From positions 1 to 62,887 of the forward strand of contig CALFAY010000035.1 of assembly GCA_937944855.1 (NCBI GenBank): 62,887 nt of DNA, in the 5' to 3' direction. The DNA is from an uncultured Planctomycetota bacterium. GTDB taxonomy: Bacteria > Planctomycetota > Planctomycetia > Gemmatales > HRBIN36. Under the pieces are notes generated by a model. It had not been told where the DNA came from. It made no database searches and worked only from the letters and a program-made list of their open reading frames with translations. The translations under genes were made by a program, and so were the position numbers. Shown here piece after piece: positions 1 through 9,197 of the stretch. Position 1 is the first letter of the stretch. Every line of letters begins with the position of its first letter.

Positions 1-136
1 GCGGAATCGCTGGTTTCTTGACCTCCGTAGATTCATACGCTCGCAGGAAACTGACCGTTTCCGGCTGCGGGGTGACAGCGGGAACGAAGTCGGCAGTCGG
101 CTGCTGCGGATCGAACGGCTCATTGGGCGACGGCAT
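1..136 (-). CDS. N-terminal fragment of an unidentified protein (runs off the window)
   Basis: An open frame reads leftward from an ATG at 136-134 to the window edge, giving 45 codons that begin MPSPNEPFDPQQP and are rich in Pro, Gln and Thr. A GGAG sits about 7 nt upstream of the ATG on the minus strand, which supports this start. A Pro-rich, disordered N terminus like this is common at the head of planctomycete protein kinases and regulatory proteins, but nothing here identifies the family. The gene is cut by the window, so no function is assigned. Confidence 0.55.
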   Translation of the reverse strand, partial: MPSPNEPFDPQQPTADFVPAVTPQPETVSFLRAYESTEVKKPAIP

Positions 137-500
137 GGGCAATCTCCACAATCCAGACGTTCTGATAACGTGGCGACATCGTAGCAGGATCCGTGGAGCT
201 GCCACAAGCGGTCAGCGCTTTGACTCATCCCCAGCCTTAGAATCAGGTGCTGATAAACCGACGGTTCCCTGCCCAACGTTATTGCGGTGCATGGTTTACA
301 TGAACCAGACCAGTCCGAACGACGCAGGAGGGAACCGCACTGGTCGAGCAATATCTGGCCGACAGACTGGAGTGCGTTCGCCATCAGGCCGGGCGATGGC
401 TCATCGTTTGGAAGTCTCAGCTAGGCAAGCCTCTGGCACCCTGGGTCTCGCTCTCCGAACAGTTCAACCAAAGTGGGGATGATTCAGCCGGATGGTGATA

Positions 501-529
501 TTGACGGCCAAATCACAAGGTCCTACAAT
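501..529 (+). promoter_or_regulatory. sigma70-type promoter of the ferredoxin gene
   Basis: A -35 hexamer TTGACG (501-506) and a -10 hexamer TACAAT (524-529) are separated by exactly 17 nt, each one mismatch from consensus. The predicted transcription start is near 536, about 64 nt upstream of the chosen ATG at 600. It is the best-looking promoter in the window. The stretch 137-500 upstream holds no gene I can support. Confidence 0.7.
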
Positions 530-534
530 TTTTG

Positions 535-549
535 TGAGACTGAGTCTCA
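535..549. promoter_or_regulatory. Fur-like operator (7-1-7 palindrome) at the transcription start
   Basis: TGAGACTGAGTCTCA is a perfect inverted repeat with 7-bp arms around one central base. It has the geometry of the Fur 7-1-7 box (TGATAATnATTATCA) and matches it at 10 of 14 arm positions. It starts 6 nt after the -10 hexamer, so a bound repressor would cover the start of transcription. The gene it controls is a bacterioferritin-associated ferredoxin, a classic Fur-repressed gene. The protein that binds is inferred. Confidence 0.6.
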
Positions 550-599
550 ATCCCAAAGAGGACGACTACCCGCCCAGCAGTGCATGCAGGTGGCCATCC

Positions 600-851
600 A
601 TGAGCTTCGAGTCAAGGTTGTCCTACGATTCCGAGGAGCCTTCCGGCTGCGGTTCCTGCCCCGATCGCATCGTGTGCCGCTGCCTCAAGATTACCGAGGA
701 TGCGGTCATCGAAGCCATTGTGGCCAGCGGTGTCTCGAACGTCCGCGAACTTCGCCGCTGTACGGGGGCCGGTCAGGGCTGCACCGCCTGTTTGCGTCGG
801 CTCCAGCTTCTGATTCAAGAGCATGCTGAGCTCTTGGCGAAGGCGTCGTGA
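600..851 (+). CDS. bfd: bacterioferritin-associated ferredoxin, BFD-like [2Fe-2S] protein
   Basis: An 83-residue protein with the BFD-like [2Fe-2S] cysteine pattern: CxC in VCRCL near residue 30 and CxxC in GCTACL about 33 residues later. In characterised systems Bfd binds bacterioferritin and reduces its ferric core to release iron. A longer in-frame start exists at 492, but it lies inside the promoter/operator; ATG 600 is preceded by AGGTGG at 6 nt and lies downstream of the predicted transcription start. The neighbour is bacterioferritin, convergent and only 21 bp away, which matches the functional pairing. Regulation is probably iron repression through the box at 535-549. Confidence 0.85.
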   Translation: MSFESRLSYDSEEPSGCGSCPDRIVCRCLKITEDAVIEAIVASGVSNVRELRRCTGAGQGCTACLRRLQLLIQEHAELLAKAS

Positions 852-872
852 CGTGGCGGTTTTCCTCACCAC

Positions 873-1361
873 TCAGTCCTTGTCCGCATCGGCCTCGCCC
901 ATCTGCTTTTGCAAGTAATTCTGCATTCCGACCGCTTCGATCAGGTCCAGTTGCGTTTCCAGCCAATCGACATGCTCTTCGGAGTCGGCCAGGATCGGCT
1001 CGACGATGTCCCGGGTGCCGTTATCCTTGAGCTGGATGCACAACTCGATCAATTCGTTGTAGGTCTTGACGCCCTTCATCTCCAAGGCCAGGTCGTTCTC
1101 GAACTGTTCCTTGACGTCGGTGCCAACGCGGATGACGTCATAGCGGGCGATTTCTGGCACACCTTCCAGGAAAAGGATGCGTTCAATGAGCTTCTCGGCA
1201 TGCTTCATTTCGCCCATCGACTCCTCGTAGTGCTTCTTGAACAGGTGCAGATAGCCCCAGTTCTGGCACATCTTGGCCTGGCAGAAATACTGGTTGATGG
1301 CGGTCAATTCGATGGTGAGGGCCTGATTCAAGGCGTCGATAATCTGCGGATGGCCTTTCAT
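873..1361 (-). CDS. bfr: bacterioferritin
   Basis: A 162-residue four-helix iron-storage protein of normal family length. Glu18, Glu51 and His54 of the diiron ferroxidase centre sit at the canonical numbering (IE at 17-18, GEMKHAEK at 50-57), and the SEEHVDW segment supplies the second Glu/His pair. Met52, the heme ligand of bacterioferritin, is present, which separates it from non-heme ferritins. It oxidises ferrous iron and stores the mineral in a 24-mer. It is tail to tail with the ferredoxin that would mobilise this iron. No Fur-like palindrome was seen in its own short upstream region. Confidence 0.95.
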   Translation of the reverse strand: MKGHPQIIDALNQALTIELTAINQYFCQAKMCQNWGYLHLFKKHYEESMGEMKHAEKLIERILFLEGVPEIARYDVIRVGTDVKEQFENDLALEMKGVKTYNELIELCIQLKDNGTRDIVEPILADSEEHVDWLETQLDLIEAVGMQNYLQKQMGEADADKD

Positions 1362-1509
1362 GGGTCATACTCCAACTGCCGTGGGATCGTGCAGGGCAGC
1401 ATAGTGGGCGAAGTGACGGTCAGCAAGAAGGCGGCTGAGCGGACGCAGGGCAAAAGTTTGGTTAGAATGCCTAGTCTGAACAGGGATCAGCGACACAGGA
1501 GCGAACCTC

Positions 1510-3192
1510 ATGGCCTTCGATCCGCGACATCGCAGCCGAATCCTTCTCGACGGTCCCGAACGGGCACCGGCCCGGGCCATGCTCAAAGCGATCGGCTTTC
1601 ACGACGACGCCTTGCGGAGACCGATCATCGGCGTGGCCAATACCTGGGTCGAGACCATGCCGTGCAACTTCCATCTCCGCGATCTGGCCGCCCGGGTCAA
1701 GGACGGCATCCGGGCCGCCGGCGGTACGCCGATGGAGTTCAACACCATCGCCATCAGCGACGGCGTGACCATGGGCACGGAGGGCATGAAGGCCAGTCTG
1801 GTGAGTCGGGAACTGATCGCCGACTCCATCGAACTGCTGGGGCGAGGCCATTTCTTTGACGCCATCATCGCCCTGGTGGCCTGCGACAAGACGATCCCCG
1901 GCGCGGCGATGGGCCTGATCCGGCTGGACGTTCCCGGCTTCGTGCTCTACGGCGGATCCATCGCCCCGGGACGGTTCAAAGGCCGGGACGTGACCATTCA
2001 GGATGTTTTCGAGGCCGTGGGGGCACATGCTCGGGGTCTGATGTCCGAAGCCGATTTTCGGGAGTTGGAAGACCACGCCTGCCCGGGGGCCGGTGCCTGC
2101 GGGGGACAGTTCACCGCCAACACGATGGCGATGGCCCTGGAGTTTCTCGGCCTGTCGCCGATCGGCTCCGCCAGTCCCCCGGCGATGGATCCCCGCAAAG
2201 CGGACGTGGCTTATCGCGCCGGGCAATTGGTCGTGGACCAATTGCGGCGGGGGCTGAAGCCATCCGCCATCTTGACCCGCCAGGCGTTCGAGAACGCCAT
2301 TGCCGGAGTCGCCGCGACCGGTGGCTCGACCAATGCCGTGCTGCACCTTTTGGCCCTGGCCCGCGAAGCTGGGGTGCCGCTGGTCATCGACGATTTCGAC
2401 GCCATCAGCAGCCGCACGCCGCTCATCGCCGACCTCAAGCCGGGCGGTCGCTTCGTCGCCGCTGACTTGGACCGCGCCGGGGGCACGGCCTTGGTGGCTC
2501 GACGGCTTCTGGAAGCGGGCAAGATGCACGGCGGGCAATTGACGCCGAGCGGGAAGACCCTTGCGGAAGAGGTGGCGAACGCAGTGGAAACGCCAGGCCA
2601 GGAAGTGGTTCGATCCGTGAGCCAGCCGCTCAAACCGACAGGGGGACTGGTGATTCTGAAGGGCAGTTTGGCTCCTGAAGGTTGTGTGGTCAAAGTGGCA
2701 GGTCATGAGCGTCTGCACCATCGGGGACCAGCTCGGGTCTTCGACCGGGAAGAAGATGCGATGGCGGCAGTGACGGCGGGGAGGATTCGACCTGGCGACG
2801 TGGTGGTGATTCGTTACGAGGGACCGAAGGGCGGGCCGGGCATGAGAGAGATGCTTGGCGTGACGGCAGCGATCGTCGGAGCCGGACTGGGCGACAGCGT
2901 CGCGCTGCTCACCGACGGCCGCTTCAGCGGTGCAACCAAGGGCCTCATGGCGGGTCACGTCGCGCCGGAGGCTGCGCACGGCGGACCCATCGCGGCGGTG
3001 CAGGAGGGCGACATGATCGTGTTCGACATCCCCAAGCGGCGTTTGGATGTCGAACTCGACGGGGCGGAGTTGCGAAGTCGACTTCAACAGGTTCAACCGC
3101 CTCCGCCACGCTATCCGCACGGGGTTTTCGCCAAGTATGCCGCCTTAGTGTCCTCAGCCTCCGAAGGAGCGATCACTCAACCACGTTGGTAG
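1510..3192 (+). CDS. ilvD: dihydroxy-acid dehydratase
   Basis: A 560-residue IlvD/Edd-family enzyme of normal length. It dehydrates 2,3-dihydroxyisovalerate and its homologue to the 2-oxoacids in valine, leucine and isoleucine synthesis, in the cytoplasm. The iron-sulfur cysteines appear in ACDKTIPG (about residue 123) and [11 protein letters not shown] (about 195), and GRFSGATKG lies near residue 476. ATG 1510 has AGGAG 8 nt upstream. A TAGAAT at 1463-1468 could be a -10 element, but no matching -35 is clear. Close Edd or sugar-acid dehydratase paralogues cannot be excluded by eye, but the length and motifs fit IlvD. Confidence 0.92.
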   Translation: MAFDPRHRSRILLDGPERAPARAMLKAIGFHDDALRRPIIGVANTWVETMPCNFHLRDLAARVKDGIRAAGGTPMEFNTIAISDGVTMGTEGMKASLVSRELIADSIELLGRGHFFDAIIALVACDKTIPGAAMGLIRLDVPGFVLYGGSIAPGRFKGRDVTIQDVFEAVGAHARGLMSEADFRELEDHACPGAGACGGQFTANTMAMALEFLGLSPIGSASPPAMDPRKADVAYRAGQLVVDQLRRGLKPSAILTRQAFENAIAGVAATGGSTNAVLHLLALAREAGVPLVIDDFDAISSRTPLIADLKPGGRFVAADLDRAGGTALVARRLLEAGKMHGGQLTPSGKTLAEEVANAVETPGQEVVRSVSQPLKPTGGLVILKGSLAPEGCVVKVAGHERLHHRGPARVFDREEDAMAAVTAGRIRPGDVVVIRYEGPKGGPGMREMLGVTAAIVGAGLGDSVALLTDGRFSGATKGLMAGHVAPEAAHGGPIAAVQEGDMIVFDIPKRRLDVELDGAELRSRLQQVQPPPPRYPHGVFAKYAALVSSASEGAITQPRW

Positions 3193-3241
3193 GCGTTGGG
3201 CAGAGTTGTGACGGCTTGGGACGTCTAAGTGAGGAGTAGTC

Positions 3242-4195
3242 ATGTCTCCAGACGTGCTCTCCGTGGGACTCGTTGTGGCCGATCACGTCTGCGCTCCCGT
3301 GGACCATCTTCCTGCGGCCGGAGAACTGGTCACGACGGCGGACATGATCCTGTCCATCGGCGGCGGAGCCTCCAACGTCGCCGTGGATTTGCGGAAGATG
3401 AACTGCTCCGTGGCCATTTCCGCAGCCGTAGGCGACGACGCCTTCGGACGCATCGTTCGGGAGATGCTCGCTGAGCAAGGCGTGGACGTTGGTCATCTGC
3501 GCGTGCTGTCCGATCGGCCCACAAGCCAGACGCTTATCGTCAACGTCCGGGGCCAGGATCGGCGATTCATTCACCTCATTGGGGCGTATGGCGAATATCG
3601 GGCCGAAGACATTCCCCTCGACGCAGCCCGGCAAGCCAGGGTGCTCTACGTCGGCTATTTCCTCCTGATGCCCGCGCTGACGGCAGAGGGCTTAATTCCC
3701 GTCTTCGACGAAGTTCGGCAGGCCGGCGGCAAGGTCGTGGTGGACATCGCCATCGGCGGCCCCGGCGACCATGCCGCGAAGCTGGAACGGCTGCTGCCCC
3801 ATGTGGACGTGTTCACGCCGAACCAGGACGAAGCAGCCGTCATCCTCGGCGAACGCGATCCGCTCAAACAGGCTGAAGCGTTTCATCGCATGGGAGCGGG
3901 AACAGTTATCATAACGATGGGGCAAGACGGCTCCGTACTGGTTTCGAAGGACGTGAAGCTCAAAGCGGGCAGTTATCCCGTCGAGTTCGTGGACGGCTCG
4001 GGCGGGGGAGATGCTTTTTGTGCCGGGTACATCTACGGGCTCATCAAACGCCTGCCGACCGACGAATGTTTAAAGATTGCCAGCGCCCTGGGGGCCAGTT
4101 GCGTGCGGGCCATCGGGACAACGCCGGGAGTCTTCACTGAGGCCGAATGTCTGGACTTCATCCGGCGGCACGAGCTGCCCCTGATTCGTCTATGA
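3242..4195 (+). CDS. PfkB-family (ribokinase-like) sugar kinase
   Basis: A 317-residue cytoplasmic kinase of the PfkB/ribokinase fold. The N-terminal GGGASNVAVDLRKM is the family's substrate-side signature 1 and GSGGGDAFCAGY near residue 250-262 is signature 2, which carries the catalytic Asp and anion hole. The usual TGAGD is changed to GSGGGD, so the second Ala is a Gly. The substrate (ribose, fructose, 2-keto-3-deoxygluconate or a nucleoside) cannot be told from sequence. GAGGAG lies 6 nt before ATG 3242. It follows ilvD by 49 bp and is followed at once by a terminator, so the two genes may be cotranscribed. Confidence 0.85.
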   Translation: MSPDVLSVGLVVADHVCAPVDHLPAAGELVTTADMILSIGGGASNVAVDLRKMNCSVAISAAVGDDAFGRIVREMLAEQGVDVGHLRVLSDRPTSQTLIVNVRGQDRRFIHLIGAYGEYRAEDIPLDAARQARVLYVGYFLLMPALTAEGLIPVFDEVRQAGGKVVVDIAIGGPGDHAAKLERLLPHVDVFTPNQDEAAVILGERDPLKQAEAFHRMGAGTVIITMGQDGSVLVSKDVKLKAGSYPVEFVDGSGGGDAFCAGYIYGLIKRLPTDECLKIASALGASCVRAIGTTPGVFTEAECLDFIRRHELPLIRL

Positions 4196-4204
4196 AGAAC
4201 AAAG

Positions 4205-4241
4205 ACCGCCGACGGGTAGCATCCGCCGGCGGTTTGTTTTT
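4205..4241 (+). terminator. rho-independent terminator after the PfkB kinase
   Basis: Arms ACCGCCG (4205-4211) and CGGCGGT (4227-4233) can pair and are followed by a T-rich run TTGTTTTT. It begins 9 nt after the kinase stop codon. Confidence 0.7.
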
Positions 4242-4283
4242 CCTCACCCCAATTCTCTCCCAGGGGACAGAGGGAGAAACTCC
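4242..4283. repeat. copy (a) of the CCTCACCCC / GAGGGAG palindromic repeat, degenerate
   Basis: CCTCACCCC followed by CTCTCCC and GAGGGAG is the left half and core of a repeat also seen near 7649-7703, 41419-41464, 42386-42469 and 54396-54445. This copy lies in the gap between the kinase terminator and the convergent outer-membrane gene and lacks the GGGGTGAGG right end. Confidence 0.5.
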
Positions 4284-4292
4284 CCTGGAAGA

Positions 4293-5630
4293 TCAGAAGA
4301 TGAAGGCGATTCCCGCGCTGAAGCCGTCGAATCGCAGGAACATGTCTTCGTAGGTGGCGTCCAGCTTGCCGAGGTCGAAGCTGACCGGCTGTTCGCTGCG
4401 GCGGACATTGAAGATTCCCAGGAACTCATAGCCGGCCCGGCACTGCACGCCTTCGAGCGGATACCACCACAGATACAACCCGCCCTGGAAGAACGGGGAC
4501 AGCGACACGTCTTCCCGCGTGGTCCGGGGATCGACGTCGCCACGCTCCACGGAGACTTTGGTCTTGCGATAGTCGAGGAACAGACCGACGCGACCTTCGA
4601 CACTCCAGGCGAACCCCTGGCCCAGGTAGTATTCGTACCCGCCACCGACCTGACCGCCGTACAGTTGGTTTTCCCACTCGTTGTAATAGGTCGCTGTGTT
4701 CAGCGGGCTGGGGATGCTGTCGATGTCCAGGTCCACAGTGCGGAAGCTGAAGCGCTCCCAGATATTCATGACGCGGGCGCCGGTGATAACGTAGGTGCGC
4801 TCGCACTCGGTCTGGTTGACCGGCAGGCGGACGTTCAGTTCGGCGTTCCAGGCCCGCTGGAGGAACTCGATTCGCATGTCTTCGGCACCATTCCAGATGC
4901 CGTAGGCAGCCACCGGGATACCGCCGTATTGCAAGATGTCGGCAATCTGCTGGGGACTGAGAGGAGCACCCACGCCGCCCACGACGGCATTGGGATAGAT
5001 GTTGGAAACCACGTCCCGCGACGGTCCAGCGAAGTCCGGCGTAAAGTTGAAGAAGGGAGCGCTCAGGAACGAACTTGCCAGGTCGCTGCCGACCCCGGCC
5101 CCCGGGAACCCCGTGGCTCCCTGGGGAATGATGCCGGCTCCGGCACTGTGAGTGAACTCGGCTAGGTGCCAGACCGAGAATTCGATCGCCATACCGTTGC
5201 GGAGCCGGTAGCCAAGCGCCAGTCGGAATCCCGGTTCCCATTTGTCTTGTCCGACCATCCCGGAGGTCAGGGCTGGCTCCTTGCTGCCGATGAACGCTCC
5301 CGGCACGCCGCGTTCAGCGAACAGGCGAGCGATCACGTTCGGGGGAGTCGCATTATCCAGGGCGTCGATGAGCGCCCCCTGACCGTTGATCGTGCCGGCG
5401 GTGTCCCAGAAGCCGCGCACCGCCAGAACCTGGCTGCGTACAGGGTTGTTGATGCGGAAGAAGAGTGCTTCGGCGGCGAAGTACAAGCCCTCATCCCGCT
5501 GGTCCCACATGGTGGGGATGGGGAACTCCCAGGAAGGAGCGCCGACGTTCATGTCCTGACCGCGGGCCGCGGCCGGCAACATGAACAACGCCCCCACCAG
5601 CAAGCCCAGCCACGTGGTCCGCGTCATCAT
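4293..5630 (-). CDS. putative outer-membrane beta-barrel protein
   Basis: A 445-residue exported protein. The N terminus MMTRTTWLGLLVG...AAARGQ is a plausible signal peptide, cleaved near residue 24. The rest is rich in alternating aromatic and small residues, for example GLYFAAEALFFRINNP near the start, a GYRLRNGMAIEFSVWHLAEF strand-like segment and GGGYEYYLGQGFAWSVEGR, and ends in an aromatic-hydrophobic IAFIF, as expected for a barrel inserted by the BAM machinery. It recalls planctomycete BBP7/Lpg1974-like porin families without a certain match. ATG 5630 was chosen over an upstream ATG at 5663 because AAGGAG lies 8 nt before it. The cargo is unknown. Confidence 0.7.
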   Translation of the reverse strand: MMTRTTWLGLLVGALFMLPAAARGQDMNVGAPSWEFPIPTMWDQRDEGLYFAAEALFFRINNPVRSQVLAVRGFWDTAGTINGQGALIDALDNATPPNVIARLFAERGVPGAFIGSKEPALTSGMVGQDKWEPGFRLALGYRLRNGMAIEFSVWHLAEFTHSAGAGIIPQGATGFPGAGVGSDLASSFLSAPFFNFTPDFAGPSRDVVSNIYPNAVVGGVGAPLSPQQIADILQYGGIPVAAYGIWNGAEDMRIEFLQRAWNAELNVRLPVNQTECERTYVITGARVMNIWERFSFRTVDLDIDSIPSPLNTATYYNEWENQLYGGQVGGGYEYYLGQGFAWSVEGRVGLFLDYRKTKVSVERGDVDPRTTREDVSLSPFFQGGLYLWWYPLEGVQCRAGYEFLGIFNVRRSEQPVSFDLGKLDATYEDMFLRFDGFSAGIAFIF

Positions 5631-5975
5631 GGAACCCACTCCTTCGCGACGAAGGTGCTTCATGCCTTCTGCCCCTGCCCGGTCTGCCCTACGCCGACCT
5701 GCGGATCAAGCTCCGTCTGCTCGCTGGCCGCCATCCCTCGGCGGTGCAGTCGCTTCAGACGGCAATCTTTAGCATGAATCGGACGCCATCTCGACAAACT
5801 TGAACCATTCGGCAGACTCGTTGAACCCGGTATCCGCCGTAAACCGGACCCAGCCTCTCTGGTTCCCCTTGCGTGCCTATCCATAGAATCCTCGCCAACA
5901 GGACAGCGAAAGAGACGATGCAGTGCTAAACCAGGCGGCTTACGCTGCCCGCCCCCCCTCTCCTCAGGATCGAGC
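5631..5975. other. 345-bp divergent intergenic region, no gene seen
   Basis: This lies between the barrel gene (minus) and the aminopeptidase gene (plus). It contains TAGAAT at 5884-5889, a possible -10 for the plus-strand operon, but no good -35 at the right distance. No conserved small ORF or strong hairpin was found. Confidence 0.4.
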
Positions 5976-7082
5976 ATGACTACGGACTTTGCCTGTTATC
6001 AACGACGCCTCGACCGCTTAGCTGCTCAGATCACCGAATCCGGCGTTGACGGCTTTCTCATCAGCCATCCGGTCAACGTCAGCTACTTGACCGGCTTCAG
6101 CGGCGACTCCAGCTACCTTCTCGTGGGTCGTCAACGCCTCCTGCTCGTCAGCGACGGTCGTTTTACGCAGCAGCTTCAGGAAGAATGTCCGGAAGTGCCC
6201 GTGCATATCCGCCCGCCCTCGGTTCGTATCACCGATGCGGCGGTCGAGCGCGTCAACAAACTGGGCTGGCGAAGCGTGGGGTTTGAGGCGGCTCGGGTCA
6301 GCGTGGAAGAGTTCGAGCGCTTTCGGGAGTTGGCTCCGTCTGTGGCCTGGAAACCGTGCCGCAACCTAGTTGAAACGTTGCGACAGTGCAAGGACGCCGA
6401 TGAAATCCAGGAAATCCGCCAGGCGGTCGTCATGGCTGAGCGGGCCTTTGAACGATTTCGCCTCACCCTTGGTCGTGAAGATTCGGAGAAAAGTCTGGCT
6501 GACCGCATGGAAGCCCTGGTGCGGGCGGAAGGGGCAGTTTCCTCGAGTTTTCCAATCATCATGGCCATCAGCGAGCGCTCTGCCCTGCCCCACTGTCCTC
6601 CCAGCCCCAGACAGCTGGACGATGCGGAATTACTTCTGGTGGATTGGGGGGCCTGTGGCCGCCACTATCGCAGCGACTTGACCCGGGTACTGGCCAATCG
6701 TACAATCTCGCCTCAACTTCGGGAGGTCTGGTCGGCCGTCTTGAATGCTCAACAGCGGGCCATCGAGGTGCTTCGTCCGGGAATCGAGGCTCAGGCCGTC
6801 GATGCGGCGGCTCGTGCTGTTTTAAGTGAGGCGGGCTTCGGCAATTACTTCACCCATGCACTGGGCCACGGCATCGGTCGGGAAGTCCATGAATCCCCCC
6901 GGCTGGGGGCCGGCATCACGACCGTTTTGCAGCCGGGCATGGTCATGACCATCGAACCCGGGGTGTACCTTCCCGGCTGGGGCGGGGTGCGGATCGAAGA
7001 CGATGTATTGATCACCGAAGACGGTTGCGAGGTGCTGTCCAGGCTCGGCCGAACGCCCGATGAACTGGTTGCGGCCTGGTAA
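5976..7082 (+). CDS. M24-family Xaa-Pro aminopeptidase
   Basis: A 368-residue two-domain metallopeptidase with an N-terminal creatinase-like domain (about 1-135) and a C-terminal pita-bread M24 domain. The five metal ligands are visible in order: Asp in [13 protein letters not shown], Asp in SDLTRV, His in [13 protein letters not shown], Glu in TIEPGVY and Glu in GVRIEDDVL. It should cleave N-terminal residues preceding proline in the cytoplasm. It heads a plus-strand run with accB 14 bp downstream; a peptidase of this family just before accBC is a common bacterial arrangement. A Xaa-Pro dipeptidase role cannot be ruled out. Confidence 0.9.
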   Translation: MTTDFACYQRRLDRLAAQITESGVDGFLISHPVNVSYLTGFSGDSSYLLVGRQRLLLVSDGRFTQQLQEECPEVPVHIRPPSVRITDAAVERVNKLGWRSVGFEAARVSVEEFERFRELAPSVAWKPCRNLVETLRQCKDADEIQEIRQAVVMAERAFERFRLTLGREDSEKSLADRMEALVRAEGAVSSSFPIIMAISERSALPHCPPSPRQLDDAELLLVDWGACGRHYRSDLTRVLANRTISPQLREVWSAVLNAQQRAIEVLRPGIEAQAVDAAARAVLSEAGFGNYFTHALGHGIGREVHESPRLGAGITTVLQPGMVMTIEPGVYLPGWGGVRIEDDVLITEDGCEVLSRLGRTPDELVAAW

Positions 7083-7096
7083 CGAGGGAGACTCAG

Positions 7097-7618
7097 GTGG
7101 CGGAAGGCGAAGTCAGCAACATGGGTCCATTCGACGTGCGGAGGATTCGCTATCTCAGCGCGTTGATGGACCGTTACGACATGACCGAAATCGACATCCG
7201 CGAAGGCAACGTGCACCTGCGATTGCGCCGGAGGCCGCGGCGGGTGACATTGAACGAACTGGCCGCGGGACTGGAGCAGAACTTGCCCGCCACGTTGCCA
7301 ACGCGGCCTGCGCCTGCCGCTCCGGTCACGTCCGCAACTCCACCTGCCGCCGAGGCGGAGAAGCCCGCCAAGATGCTCCTGGAGATCAAAAGCCCCACGC
7401 CGGGCACCTTTTACGCCTCTCCCAAGCCCGATGCCGAGCCGTTCGTCGAAGTCGGTTCCCGCGTCCACAAAGACACAGTTGTGTGTCTCATCGAAGCCAT
7501 GAAGGTGTTTAACGAAATCACCGCGGACGTGGAGGGCGTAATCGTCGAGGTGCTGGTGCAGAATCAACAGCCGGTGGAGTACGGCCAAGTGTTGTTCAAG
7601 GTGGATCCGACTGCCTGA
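7097..7618 (+). CDS. accB: acetyl-CoA carboxylase biotin carboxyl carrier protein
   Basis: A 173-residue BCCP. An N-terminal helical part is followed by an Ala/Pro linker (about residues 68-92) and a C-terminal biotinyl domain with EAMKVFNEI, where Lys136 is the biotinylation site. The common Met-Met after the Lys is replaced by Val-Phe. It carries carboxybiotin between AccC and the carboxyltransferase in fatty-acid synthesis. The GTG at 7097 was chosen because GAGGGAG lies 6 nt upstream; an in-frame ATG at 7121 has no clear ribosome site. accC follows; accA and accD are not in the window. Confidence 0.93.
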   Translation: MAEGEVSNMGPFDVRRIRYLSALMDRYDMTEIDIREGNVHLRLRRRPRRVTLNELAAGLEQNLPATLPTRPAPAAPVTSATPPAAEAEKPAKMLLEIKSPTPGTFYASPKPDAEPFVEVGSRVHKDTVVCLIEAMKVFNEITADVEGVIVEVLVQNQQPVEYGQVLFKVDPTA

Positions 7619-7648
7619 TCCCTCCGCCTTTTTGGTTGCTTAAGCAGC

Positions 7649-7703
7649 CCGGGGTGAAGGCAGTCATTTCCCTCTCCCTCGAGGGAGGGAGCCGGGGTGA
7701 AGG
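7649..7703. repeat. copy (b) of the palindromic repeat, overlapping the accC start
   Basis: A 12-bp direct repeat CCGGGGTGAAGG occurs at 7649-7660 and 7692-7703. Between them is the perfect palindrome CTCCCTCGAGGGAG (7675-7688) within a CCCTCTCCC...GGGAGGGAG core. The right end runs into the accC coding sequence and holds its GTG start codon at 7697 and a GGGAG ribosome-site candidate. Confidence 0.6.
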
Positions 7704-9088
7704 ATATGTTCCAACGCATCATGGTCGCCAATCGTGGCGAGATCGCCCTGCGGGTCATCCGTGCCTGCCGCGATCTGGGCATCGAAGTGGTATGCGTTTA
7801 CAGCGAAGCCGACCGCGGTGCTCCGTATCTTGAACTGGCCGACGAAGCCATTTGCATCGGCCCGGCTCCTGCCGTCGAAAGCTACCTCAACATTCGCCGC
7901 ATCATTGCCGCCGCCGAAGTCGCCAACGTGCAGGCCATCCACCCCGGCTACGGCTTCCTCTCAGAAAATGCGCACTTCGCCGACATCTGTCGGTCGTGCC
8001 AGATCGAGTTCATCGGACCGACCAGCGAAGCCATGCGAAAGTTGGGCAACAAGAACGAAGCCCGCAAGGTGGCCCAACTGGCCAAGGTCAACGTGGTGCC
8101 CGGCTCGAAGGAACTGGTCGAAACCGACGCCGAGGCGCTGCGGATCGCCAAGGAAATCGGCTATCCGGTGCTGATCAAGGCGGCAGCGGGCGGCGGCGGA
8201 CGCGGCATGCGGGTGGCCCGCAACGACATCAGCCTTCAGGCCGGTCTGAAACAGGCCCGGGCGGAAGCAGAAGCCGCCTTCAAGGACGGCAGCGTGTACA
8301 TCGAGAAATACATCGAACAGCCGCGCCATGTCGAGGTGCAGATCCTCGGCGACAGCCGCGGCGAGGTGGTGCATTTGTGGGAGCGTGATTGCAGCGTCCA
8401 GCGCCGCCATCAAAAGCTGATCGAAGAATCGCCTGCTCCCAATCTGCCAGTCCACGTCCGGGAGGAGATCTGCAAGGCCGCCGTGCGACTGGCCAAGACG
8501 GCCGGCTACACCAACGCTGGAACCTGCGAATTCCTCGTGGACAAGGACCACAACTTCTACTTCATCGAGGTCAACGCCCGCATCCAGGTCGAGCATCCGG
8601 TCACGGAACTGGTCACGGGCATCGACCTGGTGCGGGAGCAGATCCGCATCGCCGCAGGGCAGCCGCTCAGTTTCACGCAACGGCAAATCGTCCATCGCGG
8701 CTGTGCTATCGAATGCCGGATCAACGCTGAAGACCCCCGACGGGATTTCGCTCCGTCTCCGGGCGTGGTTACGCGCTGGCAACCGCCCGGCGGACCGGGA
8801 GTCCGGCTCGATTCGCACGTCGTCACCGGCTACCGCGTGCCGCCCAACTACGACTCGCTGATCGCCAAGCTGCTCGTCTGTCAGCCGACGCGGGCCGAGG
8901 CCATCGCCGTCATGCGCCGCGCCCTCAATGAGTTCATCGTCGAGGGGATCAAGACGACTATCCCCTTGCATCAGGAATTGTTTCGGCACTCCAGCTTCAT
9001 CGAGGGCCAAGTGGACACGACGTTCCTGGAACGGCACTGGCAGGGCGGCATGCGCCGCGGGGCCGAGGAAAGCAAGGCCGTCAGTTGA
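7697..9088 (+). CDS. accC: acetyl-CoA carboxylase, biotin carboxylase subunit
   Basis: A 463-residue ATP-grasp enzyme that carboxylates the biotin of AccB using bicarbonate and ATP. The N-terminal [18 protein letters not shown], the ATP-grasp glycine loop [11 protein letters not shown] near residue 165, the [13 protein letters not shown] segment and the [16 protein letters not shown] active-site stretch (about 285-300) are all present; family members usually have NTR or NPR where this has NAR. Length is normal. The GTG at 7697 is spaced correctly from GGGAG, but both lie in a repeat; ATG 7706 is the alternative and gives a protein three residues shorter. It is 78 bp after accB and in the same transcription direction. 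Confidence 0.93.
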   Translation: MKDMFQRIMVANRGEIALRVIRACRDLGIEVVCVYSEADRGAPYLELADEAICIGPAPAVESYLNIRRIIAAAEVANVQAIHPGYGFLSENAHFADICRSCQIEFIGPTSEAMRKLGNKNEARKVAQLAKVNVVPGSKELVETDAEALRIAKEIGYPVLIKAAAGGGGRGMRVARNDISLQAGLKQARAEAEAAFKDGSVYIEKYIEQPRHVEVQILGDSRGEVVHLWERDCSVQRRHQKLIEESPAPNLPVHVREEICKAAVRLAKTAGYTNAGTCEFLVDKDHNFYFIEVNARIQVEHPVTELVTGIDLVREQIRIAAGQPLSFTQRQIVHRGCAIECRINAEDPRRDFAPSPGVVTRWQPPGGPGVRLDSHVVTGYRVPPNYDSLIAKLLVCQPTRAEAIAVMRRALNEFIVEGIKTTIPLHQELFRHSSFIEGQVDTTFLERHWQGGMRRGAEESKAVS

Positions 9089-9125
9089 GGCCCGGTCAAG
9101 TCTCATCGACCCGCTTCGGCGGATT

Positions 9126-9134
9126 TGCTATGAT
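9126..9134 (+). promoter_or_regulatory. possible extended -10 promoter element before the phosphofructokinase gene
   Basis: TGCTATGAT (9126-9134) matches the extended -10 form TGnTATnAT and lies 63 nt upstream of the start codon. No good -35 hexamer is visible, which extended -10 promoters tolerate. Confidence 0.35.
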
Positions 9135-9197
9135 CCCCTGTAAATCCAAGGGTCCGATCTCGACGGCCCAACGACAAGGGGAGGGTGAATAGAGGAA

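Noticed and set aside
18..482. 154-codon plus-strand ORF at the left edge
   Set aside because: Composition is unlike a protein, it overlaps the better supported minus-strand gene start at 136, and it ends next to the promoter of the ferredoxin gene.
1471..3120. 549-codon minus-strand ORF opposite ilvD
   Set aside because: Antisense shadow of a certain gene in high-GC DNA; Arg/His-rich sequence without domains.
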